Positions 8,675 through 18,622 of a stretch of 64,000 nucleotides of DNA are shown in pieces (position 1 is the first letter of the stretch; every line of letters starts with the position of its first letter). The DNA is from Actinoplanes italicus. GTDB taxonomy: Bacteria; Actinomycetota; Actinomycetes; Mycobacteriales; Micromonosporaceae. Made by a program: the position numbers and the translations under genes. The DNA lies in assembly GCF_003001815.1 (NCBI RefSeq), contig NZ_PVMZ01000003.1, positions 434,001 through 498,000 on the forward strand, given 5' to 3'. A model generated the notes under the pieces. That model made no database searches. It worked only from the letters and a program-made list of their open reading frames with translations, and had not been told where the DNA came from.

Positions 8675-9625
8675 TTACCCGGCGTCGGGTTCCGGTCGGG
8701 TCACATCTTGCCCTGCCGCGGCCTTGGCCTCCTCACGGTCCAGCGCCCGGTCGATCCGCCGGGCCTCCCGCTCCGACTGGCGGACCCACTGGACCACCAG
8801 GATGCCCAGCATCGTGACGCTGACGATCTCGCCGCCGGCCCAGAGGATGCCGCCCGCGGTCACCTGGTCGGCCTTCGGGTTCAGCCAGCTCAGGCCCAGG
8901 TTCGGGTACCAGTCGCCGCCGAGCAGCACGGTGCTCTGCATGATCGTCAGCCCGAGCACCGTGTGGAACGGCACGCTCAGCACCATGAGCAGGGCGCGGC
9001 CCGGGTACGGCCAGCGGTTGGGCAGCGGGTCCAGGCCCAGCAGCGGCCAGAAGAACAGGCAGCCGGTCACGATGAAGTGGAAGTGGACGAACTCGTGCAC
9101 CCATACGTGTTCGAGGGTCTGCCGGTACGCGTCGGTGAAATAGAGGACGAACGGGTTCGCGATGAACAGCCCGAACGCGACCAGCGGGAACGTCAGCACG
9201 CGCACGTAGCGGCTGTGCAGGACGGCCAGCAGCGCCTTGCGCGGCTGCGCCTGGAGCACCCGCAGGGCCAGTGTGGTCGGCGCGCCGAGGGCCAGGAAGA
9301 TCGGGCCCACCATGGACAGCACCATGTGCTGGACCATGTGGACCGAGATCAGGGTCGTGTCGTACGCCTCGATGCCGGTCACCGTCACCGCCGCGACGGA
9401 CCCGAGTCCACCTGCGATGAACGCCGCTGTCCGCCCTGGCGGCCAGTGGTCGCCGCGCTGACGCAGGCGCCACACGCCGTACAGATACAGCGATGCGGAG
9501 ACCAGCAGGCCCAGTGCGATCGGGCTGACCAGGTTCACCTCGGTGAAGAACGCCGCCGGGGTGAACGGAGGAAGTCCAGTATCCCCGCCGTCGGCCGCGA
9601 TTGGGGGCAAAACGTGAAGCTGCAC
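8675..9625 (-). CDS. CtaG-family cytochrome c oxidase assembly membrane protein
   Basis: 316-residue polytopic protein of the caa3 CtaG family, needed for oxidase assembly (copper delivery has been proposed). About seven helices are visible. The histidine-rich ISVHMVQHMVLSMVGP and the paired histidines of WVHEFVHFHF are family hallmarks. The C-terminal 30 residues are charged and cytosolic. It is divergent from ctaE, which fits the role. Confidence 0.9.
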   Translation of the reverse strand: MQLHVLPPIAADGGDTGLPPFTPAAFFTEVNLVSPIALGLLVSASLYLYGVWRLRQRGDHWPPGRTAAFIAGGLGSVAAVTVTGIEAYDTTLISVHMVQHMVLSMVGPIFLALGAPTTLALRVLQAQPRKALLAVLHSRYVRVLTFPLVAFGLFIANPFVLYFTDAYRQTLEHVWVHEFVHFHFIVTGCLFFWPLLGLDPLPNRWPYPGRALLMVLSVPFHTVLGLTIMQSTVLLGGDWYPNLGLSWLNPKADQVTAGGILWAGGEIVSVTMLGILVVQWVRQSEREARRIDRALDREEAKAAAGQDVTRPEPDAG

Positions 9626-9734
9626 GACTCGAGGCTAGGCCTACCGGCTGGTCACGGAATATTCCGGGCCTCCCACATGGCCGGATTGGGGACCCCGGCG
9701 GACCTTGGGGCTATCTCGGATGAATAATGAGGCC

Positions 9735-10331
9735 GTGACAGCGGCAGCCATCGACAAGAGCCGGATCCACTCGCTGACCCGACCGAACATGGTCAGCGTC
9801 GGGACCATCGTGTGGCTCTCCAGCGAGCTCATGTTCTTCGCGGCGTTGTTCGCGATGTACTTCTCCATCCGCGCCGCGGCGCCGGAGATCTGGGAGAAGA
9901 ACACCGAGCATCTCAACATCCCGTACGCCACCACGTTCACGGTCATCCTGGTTCTCTCGTCGGTGACCTGCCAGCTCGGCGTATTCGCGGCGGAGAAGGG
10001 TGACGTGTTCGCGCTGCGGCGCTGGTTCACGATCACGTTCGTGATGGGCCTGATCTTTGTTCTCGGTCAGGTCAACGAGTACGTCACCCTGGTGCACCAC
10101 GGCGTCAAGATCAACGCCGACGGCTACGGGTCGATGTTCTATCTGACGACCGGGTTCCACGGTCTGCACGTGACCGGCGGCCTGATCGCCTTCATCATCT
10201 ACATGATCCGGACGACCATGGGTAGGTTCACCCCCGCCCAGGCCACGTCCGCGATCGTCGTGTCGTACTACTGGCACTTCGTGGACGTCGTGTGGATCGC
10301 CCTGTTCGCCATGATCTATTGGCTTCAGTGA
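9735..10331 (+). CDS. ctaE: Cytochrome c oxidase subunit III
   Basis: Membrane subunit of the aa3 oxidase. About 198 residues with five helices; conserved [20 protein letters not shown] at the start, VNEYVTL in helix III and FHGLHVTGG plus [10 protein letters not shown] near the end are typical. GTG 9735 matches the usual actinobacterial N-terminus (short tail then HSLTRPN), but ATG 9720 is also possible and the Shine-Dalgarno evidence does not decide. First gene of the ctaE-qcrC-qcrA-qcrB run. Confidence 0.94.
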   Translation: MTAAAIDKSRIHSLTRPNMVSVGTIVWLSSELMFFAALFAMYFSIRAAAPEIWEKNTEHLNIPYATTFTVILVLSSVTCQLGVFAAEKGDVFALRRWFTITFVMGLIFVLGQVNEYVTLVHHGVKINADGYGSMFYLTTGFHGLHVTGGLIAFIIYMIRTTMGRFTPAQATSAIVVSYYWHFVDVVWIALFAMIYWLQ

Positions 10332-10382
10332 CGCGCCCGTAATCCGCCGTGCATCAGGTTCGAACCCCAAGGGACATAGCCC

Positions 10383-11231
10383 ATGACTTCTGACACCCCC
10401 GCCCGCAGGCGCGCCCGGGTGTTCTCCCGGCGGCGCGGCGCGCCGAGCCGGGCGCGCCGGAGGCTCGGCGCGGCGGTTCGCATGATCGCCGCCCTGGCTC
10501 TGGCCGGCGGCGTCTACACCGCATTCGCCCCGGGCGCGTTCGCCGAGGACACCGTCCAGCTCTCCGCTGTCGCACAGGAGGGCAAGGCTCTCTACGACAC
10601 CAGCTGCATCACGTGCCACGGCCGTGACGGGCAGGGTGTCGAGGGGCGTGGGCCGAGCCTGATCGGCGTCGGTTCGGCCTCCGTCGAGTTCCAGGTCGGC
10701 ACCGGCCGCATGCCGATGACCCGCCAGGAGGCTCAGGCGGAGCAGAAGCCGCCGCAGTTCGACGACGCCCAGACCGAGCAGCTCGCGCAGTACGTGCAGG
10801 AGCTCGGCGGTGGCCCCGAGCTGCCGGAGGGCCCCCTCGTCGAGGACATCAAGACCAATCCGGACGCCCTCGCCCGCGGTGGCGAGCTGTTCCGGGTCAA
10901 CTGCACCTCCTGCCACGGCTTCGGTGGCGGCGGCGGCGCGCTCTCCTCGGGCAAGTTCGCCCCGGGCCTGCACGACGCCACGGCGGAGCAGCTCTACGCG
11001 GCCATGCTCACCGGCCCGCAGAACATGCCGGTCTTCGGTGACAACCAGCTCACGCCGGACCAGAAGAAGCAGATCATCACCTACATCCAGCTCCAGCTGC
11101 AGCAGGAGAAGGACCCGGGCGGCCTGTTCAACCTGGGCCGGTACGGCCCGTCGACCGAGGGCATGGCCATCTTCCTGGTCGGCATCACGCTCCTGGTCTT
11201 CACGTCGCTCTGGATTGCGGGGAAGTCATGA
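10383..11231 (+). CDS. qcrC: Diheme cytochrome c subunit of the bcc complex
   Basis: Carries electrons from the Rieske centre to CuA, replacing a soluble cytochrome c. 282 residues: Arg-rich N-terminus, membrane anchor/signal (about 31-50), two heme c motifs (CITCH at 75-79 and CTSCH near 178), and a C-terminal membrane helix (IFLVGITLLVF). The stop overlaps the qcrA start by four bases (ATGA), so translation is coupled. Confidence 0.96.
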   Translation: MTSDTPARRRARVFSRRRGAPSRARRRLGAAVRMIAALALAGGVYTAFAPGAFAEDTVQLSAVAQEGKALYDTSCITCHGRDGQGVEGRGPSLIGVGSASVEFQVGTGRMPMTRQEAQAEQKPPQFDDAQTEQLAQYVQELGGGPELPEGPLVEDIKTNPDALARGGELFRVNCTSCHGFGGGGGALSSGKFAPGLHDATAEQLYAAMLTGPQNMPVFGDNQLTPDQKKQIITYIQLQLQQEKDPGGLFNLGRYGPSTEGMAIFLVGITLLVFTSLWIAGKS

Positions 11232-12343
11232 CGGCGCACAACGGCGCGACCGGCGAAGCGGTCGACGTCAACGACCCGCACCTGACGCGGTTCGACATCG
11301 TCAAAGAAGGCCTTCGGCGCGATGACATCGAGATCATCACGTACGAGTCGCAGTTCCACGGGCCGAACTCGAAGGCGGAGAAGCGGGTAGTCCGCAACAT
11401 CTCCTTCCTGTTCCTGCTCTCCGGGCTGTTCACCCTGGCCTTCCTGGTCTTCTACATCGTCTGGCCGTGGGAGTTCGAGCTCGGCCACACGATGAGCGAC
11501 TACTACACGCCGCTCCTGGGTGTGTCCCTGGGCCTCGGCCTGCTGGCGCTCGGCTTCGCGATCCTGGCCTGGGCCAAGAAGCTCCTGCCGCACGAGCTGT
11601 CCATCCAGCAGCGGCACGGCGAGCCGTCGTCCGACGACGAGCGCCTGATCACCGGTCAGACCATGATGTTCGTCGGTGACGAGCTGGGAGTGCAGCGGCG
11701 GCCACTGCTCAAGGGCGCGATCGCCCTCGGCGCGGCTCCGCTCGGCCTGGCCGTCGGCGCCCCGCTGGTCGGCGGCCTGATCCAGAACCCGCACAAGGAC
11801 AAGCACCCGATCATGTACACGACCGGGTTCCACCCGTCGAAACTCGGCGAGGAGGCGGAGAAGGCCGGCAAGAAGGTCCGCCTGACCCGTGAGGACGGCA
11901 GCCCGATCCGGCCGGACGATGTCAGCGCGGGCGGTCAGATGACCGTCTACCCGGGCATCCCGCACGGCGCCACCAACCACTACGCCGACTCGCCGACGCT
12001 GCTCATCCACCTCCGGGCGGACGACGCGGCCGAGACCCGGGCGAACGCCGAGGCCGACAAGAACGGCCGCAACAAGGGCTCGATGTACGGCAACTACGTC
12101 GCGTACTCCAAGATCTGCACGCACGCGGGCTGCCCCGCCAGCCTCTACGAGCAGCAGACCAACCGTCTTCTCTGCCCGTGTCACCAGTCGCAGTTCCTCA
12201 TCACCGACAACGCGCAGCCGGTCTTCGGGCCCGCGACTCGGCGTTTGCCGATGCTGCCGCTTACAGTGGACGAGGAAGGCTACTTCGTGGCGGCGGAAGA
12301 CTATCGAGACGTCGTCGGACCTGACTTCTGGGAGCGGCCGTGA
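11228..12343 (+). CDS. qcrA: Rieske iron-sulfur subunit of the bcc complex
   Basis: Oxidises menaquinol at the Qo site. 371 residues with the actinobacterial layout: three N-terminal helices (about 57-78, 93-115, 158-180), then the Rieske domain with CTHAGCP and CPCHQSQF, the two Cys-His pairs that bind [2Fe-2S]. Overlaps qcrC by four bases and qcrB by four bases (GTGA), so QcrCAB are made from one coupled message. Confidence 0.96.
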   Translation: MTAHNGATGEAVDVNDPHLTRFDIVKEGLRRDDIEIITYESQFHGPNSKAEKRVVRNISFLFLLSGLFTLAFLVFYIVWPWEFELGHTMSDYYTPLLGVSLGLGLLALGFAILAWAKKLLPHELSIQQRHGEPSSDDERLITGQTMMFVGDELGVQRRPLLKGAIALGAAPLGLAVGAPLVGGLIQNPHKDKHPIMYTTGFHPSKLGEEAEKAGKKVRLTREDGSPIRPDDVSAGGQMTVYPGIPHGATNHYADSPTLLIHLRADDAAETRANAEADKNGRNKGSMYGNYVAYSKICTHAGCPASLYEQQTNRLLCPCHQSQFLITDNAQPVFGPATRRLPMLPLTVDEEGYFVAAEDYRDVVGPDFWERP

Positions 12344-13950
12344 AACGCCGGAAAATGGACCTCGCAGAGGCCCCCAAAACCTTCGCCAAGGGAGTCGACG
12401 ACCGCTTCCAGGCCGCGACGCCCCTCCGGGGACTGCTGAACAAGGTCTTCCCCGATCACTGGTCGTTCCTGCTGGGCGAGATCGCGCTGTTCTCGTTCAT
12501 CGTGCTGCTGCTCAGTGGTGTGTTCCTCACCCTCTTCTTCGACCCGTCGATGAAGGAGGTGCCGTACGACGGCAGTTACCTCGCCCTGCGCGGCACCATG
12601 ATGTCCGCCGCGTACGAGTCCTCGCTGAACCTGTCGTTCGAGGTTCGCGGCGGTCTCTTCATGCGGCAGATGCACCACTGGGCGGCGCTGCTGTTCATGG
12701 CGTCGATCATCGTGCACATGGCCCGCGTCTTCTTCACCGGCGCGTTCCGCAAGCCGCGCGAGATCAACTGGGTGATCGGCGTCCTGCTGTTCCTGCTCGG
12801 CTTCTTCGCCGGCTTCACCGGTTACTCGCTGCCCGACGACGGCCTCTCCGGCACCGGTCTGCGCATCGCCTCGGCGATCATGCTGACCCTCCCGGTCATC
12901 GGCACCTGGCTCTCCGCCGCCATCTTCGGCGGCGAGTTCCCGGGCGAGCTGATCATCGGCCGGTTCTACATCGCGCACGTGCTGCTCATCCCGGGCATCC
13001 TGCTCGCTCTGATCGCGGCCCACCTGGGCATCGTGTTCAAGCAGAAGCACACCCAGTGGCCCGGCCCGCTGCGCACCAACGAGAACGTGGTCGGCGAGCG
13101 CATGTTCCCGCGCTACGCGATGAAGCAGGGCGGCTTCTTCATGGCCGTCTTCGGCGTCATCGCGCTGATGGCGGGCATGTTCCAGATCAACCCGATCTGG
13201 CTGTTCGGGCCGTACCGCGCTGCCGAGGTGTCGTCCGCCTCGCAGCCCGACTTCTACGTCATGTTCATGGACGGCCTGGTCCGTCTCATGCCTAACTGGC
13301 AGATCTACATCCCGTTCGGCGACGGCTACAGCATCCCGCCGATGTTCTGGCCGGCCGTGGTGGGTCTCGGGGCCCTGTTCACGCTGCCCATGGCGTACCC
13401 GTGGCTGGAGGCGCGCAAGCTCAAGGACAAGCGCAGTCACCACCTGCTGGAACGGCCGCGTGACAACCCGGAGCGCGTCGGCATCGGCATGATGTCGCTG
13501 ACGTTCTTCGTCGTCGCCACCCTCTCCGGTGCCAACGACGTGATCGCCGACAAGTTCCACATCAGCCTCAACGCGATGACCTGGGCGGGTCGTATCGGCC
13601 TGCTCATCCTGCCGCCGCTGGCCTACTACATCTCCGTCCGCATCTGCCTCGGTCTGCAACAGCACGACCGCCAGGTGCTGGCGCACGGCGTGGAGACCGG
13701 CATCATCAAGCGGCTGCCGAACGGCCAGTTCGTCGAGGTCCACCAGCCGCTCGGCCCGGTCGACGACCACGGCCACCCGATCCCGCTGGAGTACGCCGGC
13801 TGGGTCGTCCCGAAGAAGATGAACCGCCTCGGAGCCCTGGCTCCGGCGATCAAGGGCTTCTTCTACCCGGTCGAGAAGCCGGCCGAGATCCCGGTCTCCC
13901 CGGCGGTCGGCGGTCCGGTCAAGCGCGAGGAGATCAAGTCCGGTCGCTGA
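12340..13950 (+). CDS. qcrB: Cytochrome b subunit of the bcc complex
   Basis: Heme-b quinol oxidase core. 536 residues with about nine helices; heme-ligand histidines in [12 protein letters not shown] and [11 protein letters not shown], and a long polar C-terminal tail (after about 430) typical of actinobacterial QcrB. GTG start overlaps the qcrA stop. A terminator follows within 50 bases. Confidence 0.96.
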   Translation: MKRRKMDLAEAPKTFAKGVDDRFQAATPLRGLLNKVFPDHWSFLLGEIALFSFIVLLLSGVFLTLFFDPSMKEVPYDGSYLALRGTMMSAAYESSLNLSFEVRGGLFMRQMHHWAALLFMASIIVHMARVFFTGAFRKPREINWVIGVLLFLLGFFAGFTGYSLPDDGLSGTGLRIASAIMLTLPVIGTWLSAAIFGGEFPGELIIGRFYIAHVLLIPGILLALIAAHLGIVFKQKHTQWPGPLRTNENVVGERMFPRYAMKQGGFFMAVFGVIALMAGMFQINPIWLFGPYRAAEVSSASQPDFYVMFMDGLVRLMPNWQIYIPFGDGYSIPPMFWPAVVGLGALFTLPMAYPWLEARKLKDKRSHHLLERPRDNPERVGIGMMSLTFFVVATLSGANDVIADKFHISLNAMTWAGRIGLLILPPLAYYISVRICLGLQQHDRQVLAHGVETGIIKRLPNGQFVEVHQPLGPVDDHGHPIPLEYAGWVVPKKMNRLGALAPAIKGFFYPVEKPAEIPVSPAVGGPVKREEIKSGR

Positions 13951-13967
13951 TCGGCAGACGTTCTCCG

Positions 13968-13997
13968 AAGGCCCGTCGGGTTCACCCGGCGGGCCTT
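13968..13997 (+). terminator. Intrinsic terminator after qcrB
   Basis: Arms AAGGCCCGTCGGG and CCCGGCGGGCCTT with a TTCA loop; one U-G pair in an otherwise perfect 13-bp stem, 18 bases after the qcrB stop. Confidence 0.8.
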
Positions 13998-14026
13998 CCG
14001 CATTCCTGCTCGAAGGCTCCGCGGTC

Positions 14027-14467
14027 CTACTCCAGGACCATGTCGACGTCCTTCGCGGTCAGCCGGCCGATGACCGTGGTGAGGCCCTCCTCACCCGGGT
14101 GGCGGCGGGCGACCGCGGCGTCGTTCTGGACCAGCCGGAAGGGGGTCGCAGCGCCCCACTTCCCGTGCAGGCAGTCCTCCAGAGCGGCCGGGTTCCACCC
14201 GAAGTAGCCACCCGGGCCGTTGACCGCCTCACCCAGGGCGCAGAAGAAGGCGTCCAGGTCGGGTGACGTGGCGTCCGTCCAACTGGTGCGCGGCGCCCGG
14301 TCAGGCTCGACGCCGAAGGCACCGGGCTGGAGGGTGCTCAGGCTGTGCCCATCGGCGGCCCGTGCGGCGATAGGTGGCGGCCGGCCGCACCGATCCCCGC
14401 CCCTCACGCCGCTCCCATCCCGGCCGGCCGGGCTTTCCGGCGGCGGGGCTGCAGGGAGCCCTGTCAT
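14027..14467 (-). CDS. Barstar-family C-terminal domain, probably part of a broken gene
   Basis: The last ~100 residues match the barstar (barnase-inhibitor) family as found in larger actinobacterial proteins: CALGEAVNGPGGYFGWN, then DCLHGKWGAATPFRLV and VARRH. The first ~45 residues of this frame (Pro/Gly/Arg-rich) do not look like the family. Upstream pieces in two other frames do (see 14468-14806), so the original gene likely spanned about 14027-14820. The stub may still make a barstar domain, but no RNase partner is adjacent. Called with caution. Confidence 0.5.
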   Translation of the reverse strand: MTGLPAAPPPESPAGRDGSGVRGGDRCGRPPPIAARAADGHSLSTLQPGAFGVEPDRAPRTSWTDATSPDLDAFFCALGEAVNGPGGYFGWNPAALEDCLHGKWGAATPFRLVQNDAAVARRHPGEEGLTTVIGRLTAKDVDMVLE

Positions 14468-14806
14468 CTGGTCGCCCGGCGGTCAGCAAAGCCTCGAACC
14501 AGGGCTCGGGCCGGAAACCGATCAGGGTCACCGGTGGCCGGGCGAGCGCCCGGGCGTTCCCGGAAGACGCCGTCGGCCCTGCGGCAGCGGGCAGGAGGGT
14601 GTCGTCGCCGAGTGTCAACCGGAACTCCTCGGCCTATGGCGGCTCGGTGTCCGGTTGCAGATGTCGTTCCTGCTGGACCGGCCGGTCAGCTCGACCCGGT
14701 CGCCGTCGATCGCGACCACTGTCGCGTCCCACAGCCAGGTGCAGTCGTCGGCGGTGCCACCCAGGACCGGCTCCAGGAAGACGTCATCGAGCAGCCGGCG
14801 CGGCGT
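14468..14806 (-). pseudogene. Frame-shifted 5' part of the barstar-family gene
   Basis: Reading on the minus strand, one frame gives DDVFLEPVLGG...WLWDATVVAIDGDRVELTG (about 14800-14626) and then stops. A second frame takes over with TLGDDTLLPAA...PPVTLIGFRPEPW (about 14618-14480). The barstar domain continues in the third frame. The order and spacing are as in one intact multi-domain barstar-family protein. At least two frameshifts therefore separate the parts; sequencing errors in this GC-rich stretch are an alternative. Confidence 0.5.
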
Positions 14807-14829
14807 GGTTACCGGTGCGGAGGGCGAGC

Positions 14830-15117
14830 TCAGTCGGCGTCCGGGAGACCGATCGCGAAGGCGTCCTCCAGATCGTGCTTGGAGTAGGCACGGAAGGCCA
14901 CGAACGTCTCGCTGTTGATCACGCCGGGCGTCTTGGAGATGCGGCCCGCGATGACCTCGGCGATGTCGTCGAAGTGAGGCACCCGGACGATCGCGATGAG
15001 GTCGACCCCGCCGGCGACCGAGTAGACCTCGCTGACACCCTCCAGCGCGGCCAGTGCTTCGGCCACCTCCGGGATCGAGTCGGTCGCGCAGTCGATGTGG
15101 ACGATGGCGGTGTTCAC
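14830..15117 (-). CDS. Stand-alone Lrp/AsnC ligand-binding (RAM) domain protein
   Basis: 95 residues consisting only of the effector-binding/oligomerisation domain of Lrp/AsnC regulators, with no helix-turn-helix. MNTAIVHIDC, the central VAGGVDLIAIVRV and the FVAFRAYS strand fit the alpha-beta RAM fold. Stand-alone versions bind amino acids and may modulate partners; the ligand here is unknown. GTG start at 15117. Confidence 0.85.
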   Translation of the reverse strand: MNTAIVHIDCATDSIPEVAEALAALEGVSEVYSVAGGVDLIAIVRVPHFDDIAEVIAGRISKTPGVINSETFVAFRAYSKHDLEDAFAIGLPDAD

Positions 15118-15256
15118 CGGCGGGCTCCTCGCCTATGAGGACGGATGCGTCGCGCCCATGCTATGCCGTCGAGAGCCGCTCCCGCATGCGCCCGCCCGAT
15201 GCCGCTCCGGCCCCGCTTCGATACGGGTGCCGGCTTCGGACGTACCGCAGGAGATC

Positions 15257-16090
15257 TCAGATCTTGATGGTCAGGCCGGAGGCCGTGCGGATCGCGTCGG
15301 TGAGCGTCTCGCCCGCGGCGACACGGGCGCCGGGCAGCAGCACGCAGCGGGTGACCGTGCCCTCGACGAGCGCGCCGGCGCCCAGGACCGAGTTGACGGC
15401 GTTCCCGGTGACGTGCGCGGCCGCGTCGGTGAGAGTGCCACCGGCGGCGGCGTGCAGGTTGGCGGCCAGGTAGTCGGCGGCCGTGCCGGTGTCGAGGTAG
15501 TGACCCTCGTAGGCGATCAACTCCAGGTCTCCGGCGGCTTCGGCGGGCCTCCAGACGGTACGGACGAGATCGCTGTTCACCTCGGCGAGATCCTTCAGAT
15601 AGCGCCACGGGATCAGCGAGAAGCCGGCGAAGCGGCGGCCGCTGAATCCGCCGGTGTCACCCGGGAAGCACGGCATCGTCAGCATCCGCACCGTGTCGCC
15701 GGACCAGCCCTCCAGCAGGGCCGCGATGTCCTTGCCCGGGTCGCGTGCCGGATCGTGCAGGTAGGCGTCGGCGTTGCCGGCCAGGGCCGCGCGTCCGTCG
15801 ATCCACGGGCGTAGCCGGGCCAGGCCGCCGGACGTGCCGATGGGGCCGTCCGGCTCGACCGACAGGTGGGCACGGTCGCCGACGTGCGCGACGATCCGGT
15901 CGGCCAGGTAGGCGGCGTTCACCGCGACCGACTCGCGACCGGACAGCCCGAGACCGGTCAGGCGGCCCAGTGCGTGATCGAGCAGCGGCAGGTTGCCGAC
16001 CGGGCACAGGGCTTTCGGCAGCGTCTCGGTGAGCGGACGCAGCCGCCGGCCCTCGCCGGCCGCCAGCACCACCCCGCAGACGGCGGTCAC
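15257..16090 (-). CDS. Sugar-phosphate nucleotidyltransferase-like protein
   Basis: 277 residues. The N-terminus VVLAAGEGRRLRPLT...PKALCPVGN is the NTP-transferase signature (nucleotide-binding G-x-G-x-R and the sugar-phosphate Lys). PIGTSGGLA and GNADAYL follow as in glucose/mannose-1-phosphate nucleotidyltransferases, and the C-terminal part has left-handed beta-helix-like hexads (GAGALVEGTVTRCVLLPGARV). The exact sugar and nucleotide cannot be read. GTG start overlaps the Nudix stop by four bases (GTGA). Confidence 0.85.
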   Translation of the reverse strand: MTAVCGVVLAAGEGRRLRPLTETLPKALCPVGNLPLLDHALGRLTGLGLSGRESVAVNAAYLADRIVAHVGDRAHLSVEPDGPIGTSGGLARLRPWIDGRAALAGNADAYLHDPARDPGKDIAALLEGWSGDTVRMLTMPCFPGDTGGFSGRRFAGFSLIPWRYLKDLAEVNSDLVRTVWRPAEAAGDLELIAYEGHYLDTGTAADYLAANLHAAAGGTLTDAAAHVTGNAVNSVLGAGALVEGTVTRCVLLPGARVAAGETLTDAIRTASGLTIKI

Positions 16091-16659
16091 TGGGCGTCGC
16101 CGACGGTCGGGAAGGGGGTCTGATAGCTGCCGGCAGGTATCGACGGTGGCAGCTCACCGGCGCGAGGGCCGAGGCCGTAGATGCCGAGCAGCCGCGCCGT
16201 CGGCCACGTCAGGTCGGGCAGCCCGTCGATCGGGAACCAGCGCGCCTCCAGCACCTCGCCGCCGTCCACCGCCAGGGGCGTGCTGGACGCCGGGACCGCA
16301 CCGAACCAGACGGTGTCGACGACGCCGCCGTTCGGGTGGACGATCGCGTTCGGATTGCCGGGCGTCAGATCGCCGGGCTCCAGCCGTACTCCCGACTCCT
16401 CGAAGAGCTCGCGGGCCGCGCCGGCCGCGGGCAGCTCGCGGCGCTTGAGGATCCCGGCCGGAAGGCCCCACCCGCGTCCCGGAGGCTGGCGCAGCAGCAG
16501 GATGCGCCCGGGGTGCGCCGCCTCCGAATCCCGGATGATCGCGACCGCTCCGACCAGGTACTTCGGTGACACGAAGCGGGCGATGTGACGGCGCATCGGG
16601 AGGGGCAGCCCGTAGAAGGCCTGATAGGCGAGGCCGCGGATCTGCCGCTGAATGTTCAC
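16087..16659 (-). CDS. Nudix hydrolase
   Basis: 190 residues. The Nudix box reads from Gly of GILKRRELP to REL.EESGV, keeping the G-x5-E-x7-R-E-x2-E-E-x-G pattern. An N-terminal helical stretch precedes the domain. Nudix enzymes hydrolyse nucleoside diphosphates linked to another group. Coupling by a 4-base overlap to the sugar nucleotidyltransferase downstream hints at a nucleotide-sugar related substrate, which is inference only. Confidence 0.9.
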   Translation of the reverse strand: MNIQRQIRGLAYQAFYGLPLPMRRHIARFVSPKYLVGAVAIIRDSEAAHPGRILLLRQPPGRGWGLPAGILKRRELPAAGAARELFEESGVRLEPGDLTPGNPNAIVHPNGGVVDTVWFGAVPASSTPLAVDGGEVLEARWFPIDGLPDLTWPTARLLGIYGLGPRAGELPPSIPAGSYQTPFPTVGDAQ

Positions 16660-16691
16660 GCGCGTAAGGCTAACCGGAGATGCTGAAAGCC

Positions 16692-18476
16692 TCAGTCCGG
16701 GTGGTCGACGAGGGCGATCAGCTGCTCGACCACCGCGTCGGGTTCGAGGCTGCGCTCGCAGACCGCCACCAGCAGCGTCTCCAGGTCGGGGTAGCCGAGC
16801 TCCTCGGCCAGCCGGCGCAGCGGCACCTCACTGGCCAGGCCCCGGTCGTGCTTGCGCAGGGTGAGCCCGATGGTGGCGCGGCCGAGGCGGACCTTGTCGG
16901 CGATGCTGATGCCCGGCTCGTTCTTCTCGTCGAAGTACCGGTTGATCTGCATCTGCGCCTGGCTCGACTTGACGAACCCGAGCCACTCCTTGCGGGGACC
17001 GCGCTGCGAGTTCGGCTCGACGTCGACCTGGCTCTCGGTCTCCGAGAAGATCTCCACGACGTCACCGTCGCGAAGCGGGGAGGAGAGCGGTGCGAGACGT
17101 CCGTTGATGGTGGCGGCGAGGCACTGGTCACCGTGACGGGGGCCCAGCTCGTACGCCAGATCGACCGGCGTGGACTGGCTGGGCAACTCGTAGGCGTTGC
17201 CGTGCGCGAAGACGGTGATCTGTCCCTCGGCGAGGTCACATCGCAGCGAGTCGAGGAACTGGCCCGCGTCGGTGGTGTCCTGCTGCCAGTCGAGCACCCG
17301 CTTCAGCCAGGTGAGCTGGTCGGCGCCTGGTGGCTCGTCCGACTCCTTGGGGTACCGGTAGCTGGTGGCCACGCCGTACTCCGAGTAGCGGTGCATGGTC
17401 TTGGTCCGGATCAGGACCTCGACGAGCTTGCCCTCGGGCCCGACGACGGTGGTGTGCAGCGAGCGGTAGAGGTTGTTCTTCGGCGAGGCGATGAAGTCCT
17501 TGAACCGGCCGGCGACCGGGCGCCATCGGCCGTGGATCGCGCCGAGGGCCGCGTAGCAGTCGGTGTCCGGCCCGTCCACCACGACCGCGATCCGGGGCAG
17601 GTCCAGCGGCACCGGGTGGTTGCCGGCGACCGTGTCCTTCCAGATCGAGTAGTAGTGCCGGGGGCGTGGCGTCACCTCGGCGGTCACCTTCTGGCGGCGC
17701 ATCGCGGAGCGGGCCTTGTGTGACACGTCGGCGAGGTATTCGTCCCAGCCGGGCCGGTTCTTGACGTGCTCGTCGATGCGGGCGAACGAGTCCGGCTCGA
17801 GGTGGAACAGCACCACGTCGTCGAGGTCGCGCTTGAGGGCCTGGATGCCGAGCCGGTCACAGAGCGGGACCAGGACGTCGAGCGTGGCCGTCGCGATCCG
17901 GGCGCGGCTCGCGGTGCCGCGGGCGCCCAGGGTGCGCATGTTGTGCAGCCGGTCGGCCAGTTTGATGATGAGGACCCGGACGTCCTTGCCGGCCGCGACG
18001 ATCATCTTGCGGATCGTCTCGCCCTCGGCGGCCTTGCCGTAGTAGGCCTTGTCGAACTTGGTCACACCGTCGACCAGGTGGGCCACCTCGTGACCGAAGT
18101 CACCCTGCAGCGCCTCGAGGGTGTAACTGGTGTCCTCGACGGTGTCGTGCAGCAGCGCGGCGACCAGGGTGGTGGTGTCCATGCCGAGCTCGGCGCAGAT
18201 CTGCGCGACCGCGAGCGGGTGCGTGATGTACGGATCGCCACTCTTGCGGAACTGCCCGCGGTGCATGCTCTCGGCGATCTGGTAGCTGCGGCGCAGGATC
18301 GCGACATCGGCCGAGGCGTGGATGCTGCGATGGGTGCGGGCCAGCTCGGCGACCGGATCGTCGTCGTTGTTCTGAAAGCTCAGCAGCGAGCGCAGGCGCC
18401 GGGTGAAGGACGTTTCAGCGGAATTGGCCGGCAGGGCACGACCGAAGGCGGCGCCGTGGCCGGCGTCGACGTCCAC
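16692..18476 (-). CDS. RelA/SpoT-type (p)ppGpp synthetase/hydrolase without ACT domain
   Basis: 594 residues. The HD hydrolase domain keeps H72, H86, HD110-111 and Asp175. The synthetase domain has RFKD (324-327), the motif of bifunctional rather than synthetase-only enzymes, plus SPKNNLYRSLHTTV and VEVLIRT. A TGS-like domain follows (about 425-490). The protein ends without the usual C-terminal zinc-finger/ACT region, so it is about 150 residues shorter than a standard long RSH protein. Many actinobacteria carry a second, divergent RSH; this is probably it rather than the main Rel. GTG start. Confidence 0.9.
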   Translation of the reverse strand: MDVDAGHGAAFGRALPANSAETSFTRRLRSLLSFQNNDDDPVAELARTHRSIHASADVAILRRSYQIAESMHRGQFRKSGDPYITHPLAVAQICAELGMDTTTLVAALLHDTVEDTSYTLEALQGDFGHEVAHLVDGVTKFDKAYYGKAAEGETIRKMIVAAGKDVRVLIIKLADRLHNMRTLGARGTASRARIATATLDVLVPLCDRLGIQALKRDLDDVVLFHLEPDSFARIDEHVKNRPGWDEYLADVSHKARSAMRRQKVTAEVTPRPRHYYSIWKDTVAGNHPVPLDLPRIAVVVDGPDTDCYAALGAIHGRWRPVAGRFKDFIASPKNNLYRSLHTTVVGPEGKLVEVLIRTKTMHRYSEYGVATSYRYPKESDEPPGADQLTWLKRVLDWQQDTTDAGQFLDSLRCDLAEGQITVFAHGNAYELPSQSTPVDLAYELGPRHGDQCLAATINGRLAPLSSPLRDGDVVEIFSETESQVDVEPNSQRGPRKEWLGFVKSSQAQMQINRYFDEKNEPGISIADKVRLGRATIGLTLRKHDRGLASEVPLRRLAEELGYPDLETLLVAVCERSLEPDAVVEQLIALVDHPD

Positions 18477-18622
18477 CCGGACACCCCCTCACCGATCGTC
18501 CACGCAACACACGGTGCGTGGAGTCGCTCCGCGTTCCTGTCGCAAGCGAATCATCAGAGAGGGGCCATCGCCAAGGTAGCGGCCCGCAAATGTGACGAAT
18601 CATTGCGACGTTTGCGCGTGCC

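Noticed and set aside
12301..13776. 491-codon minus-strand frame opposite qcrB
   Set aside because: Shadow of the cytochrome b gene; low-complexity His/Asp/Arg/Glu composition and no motif.
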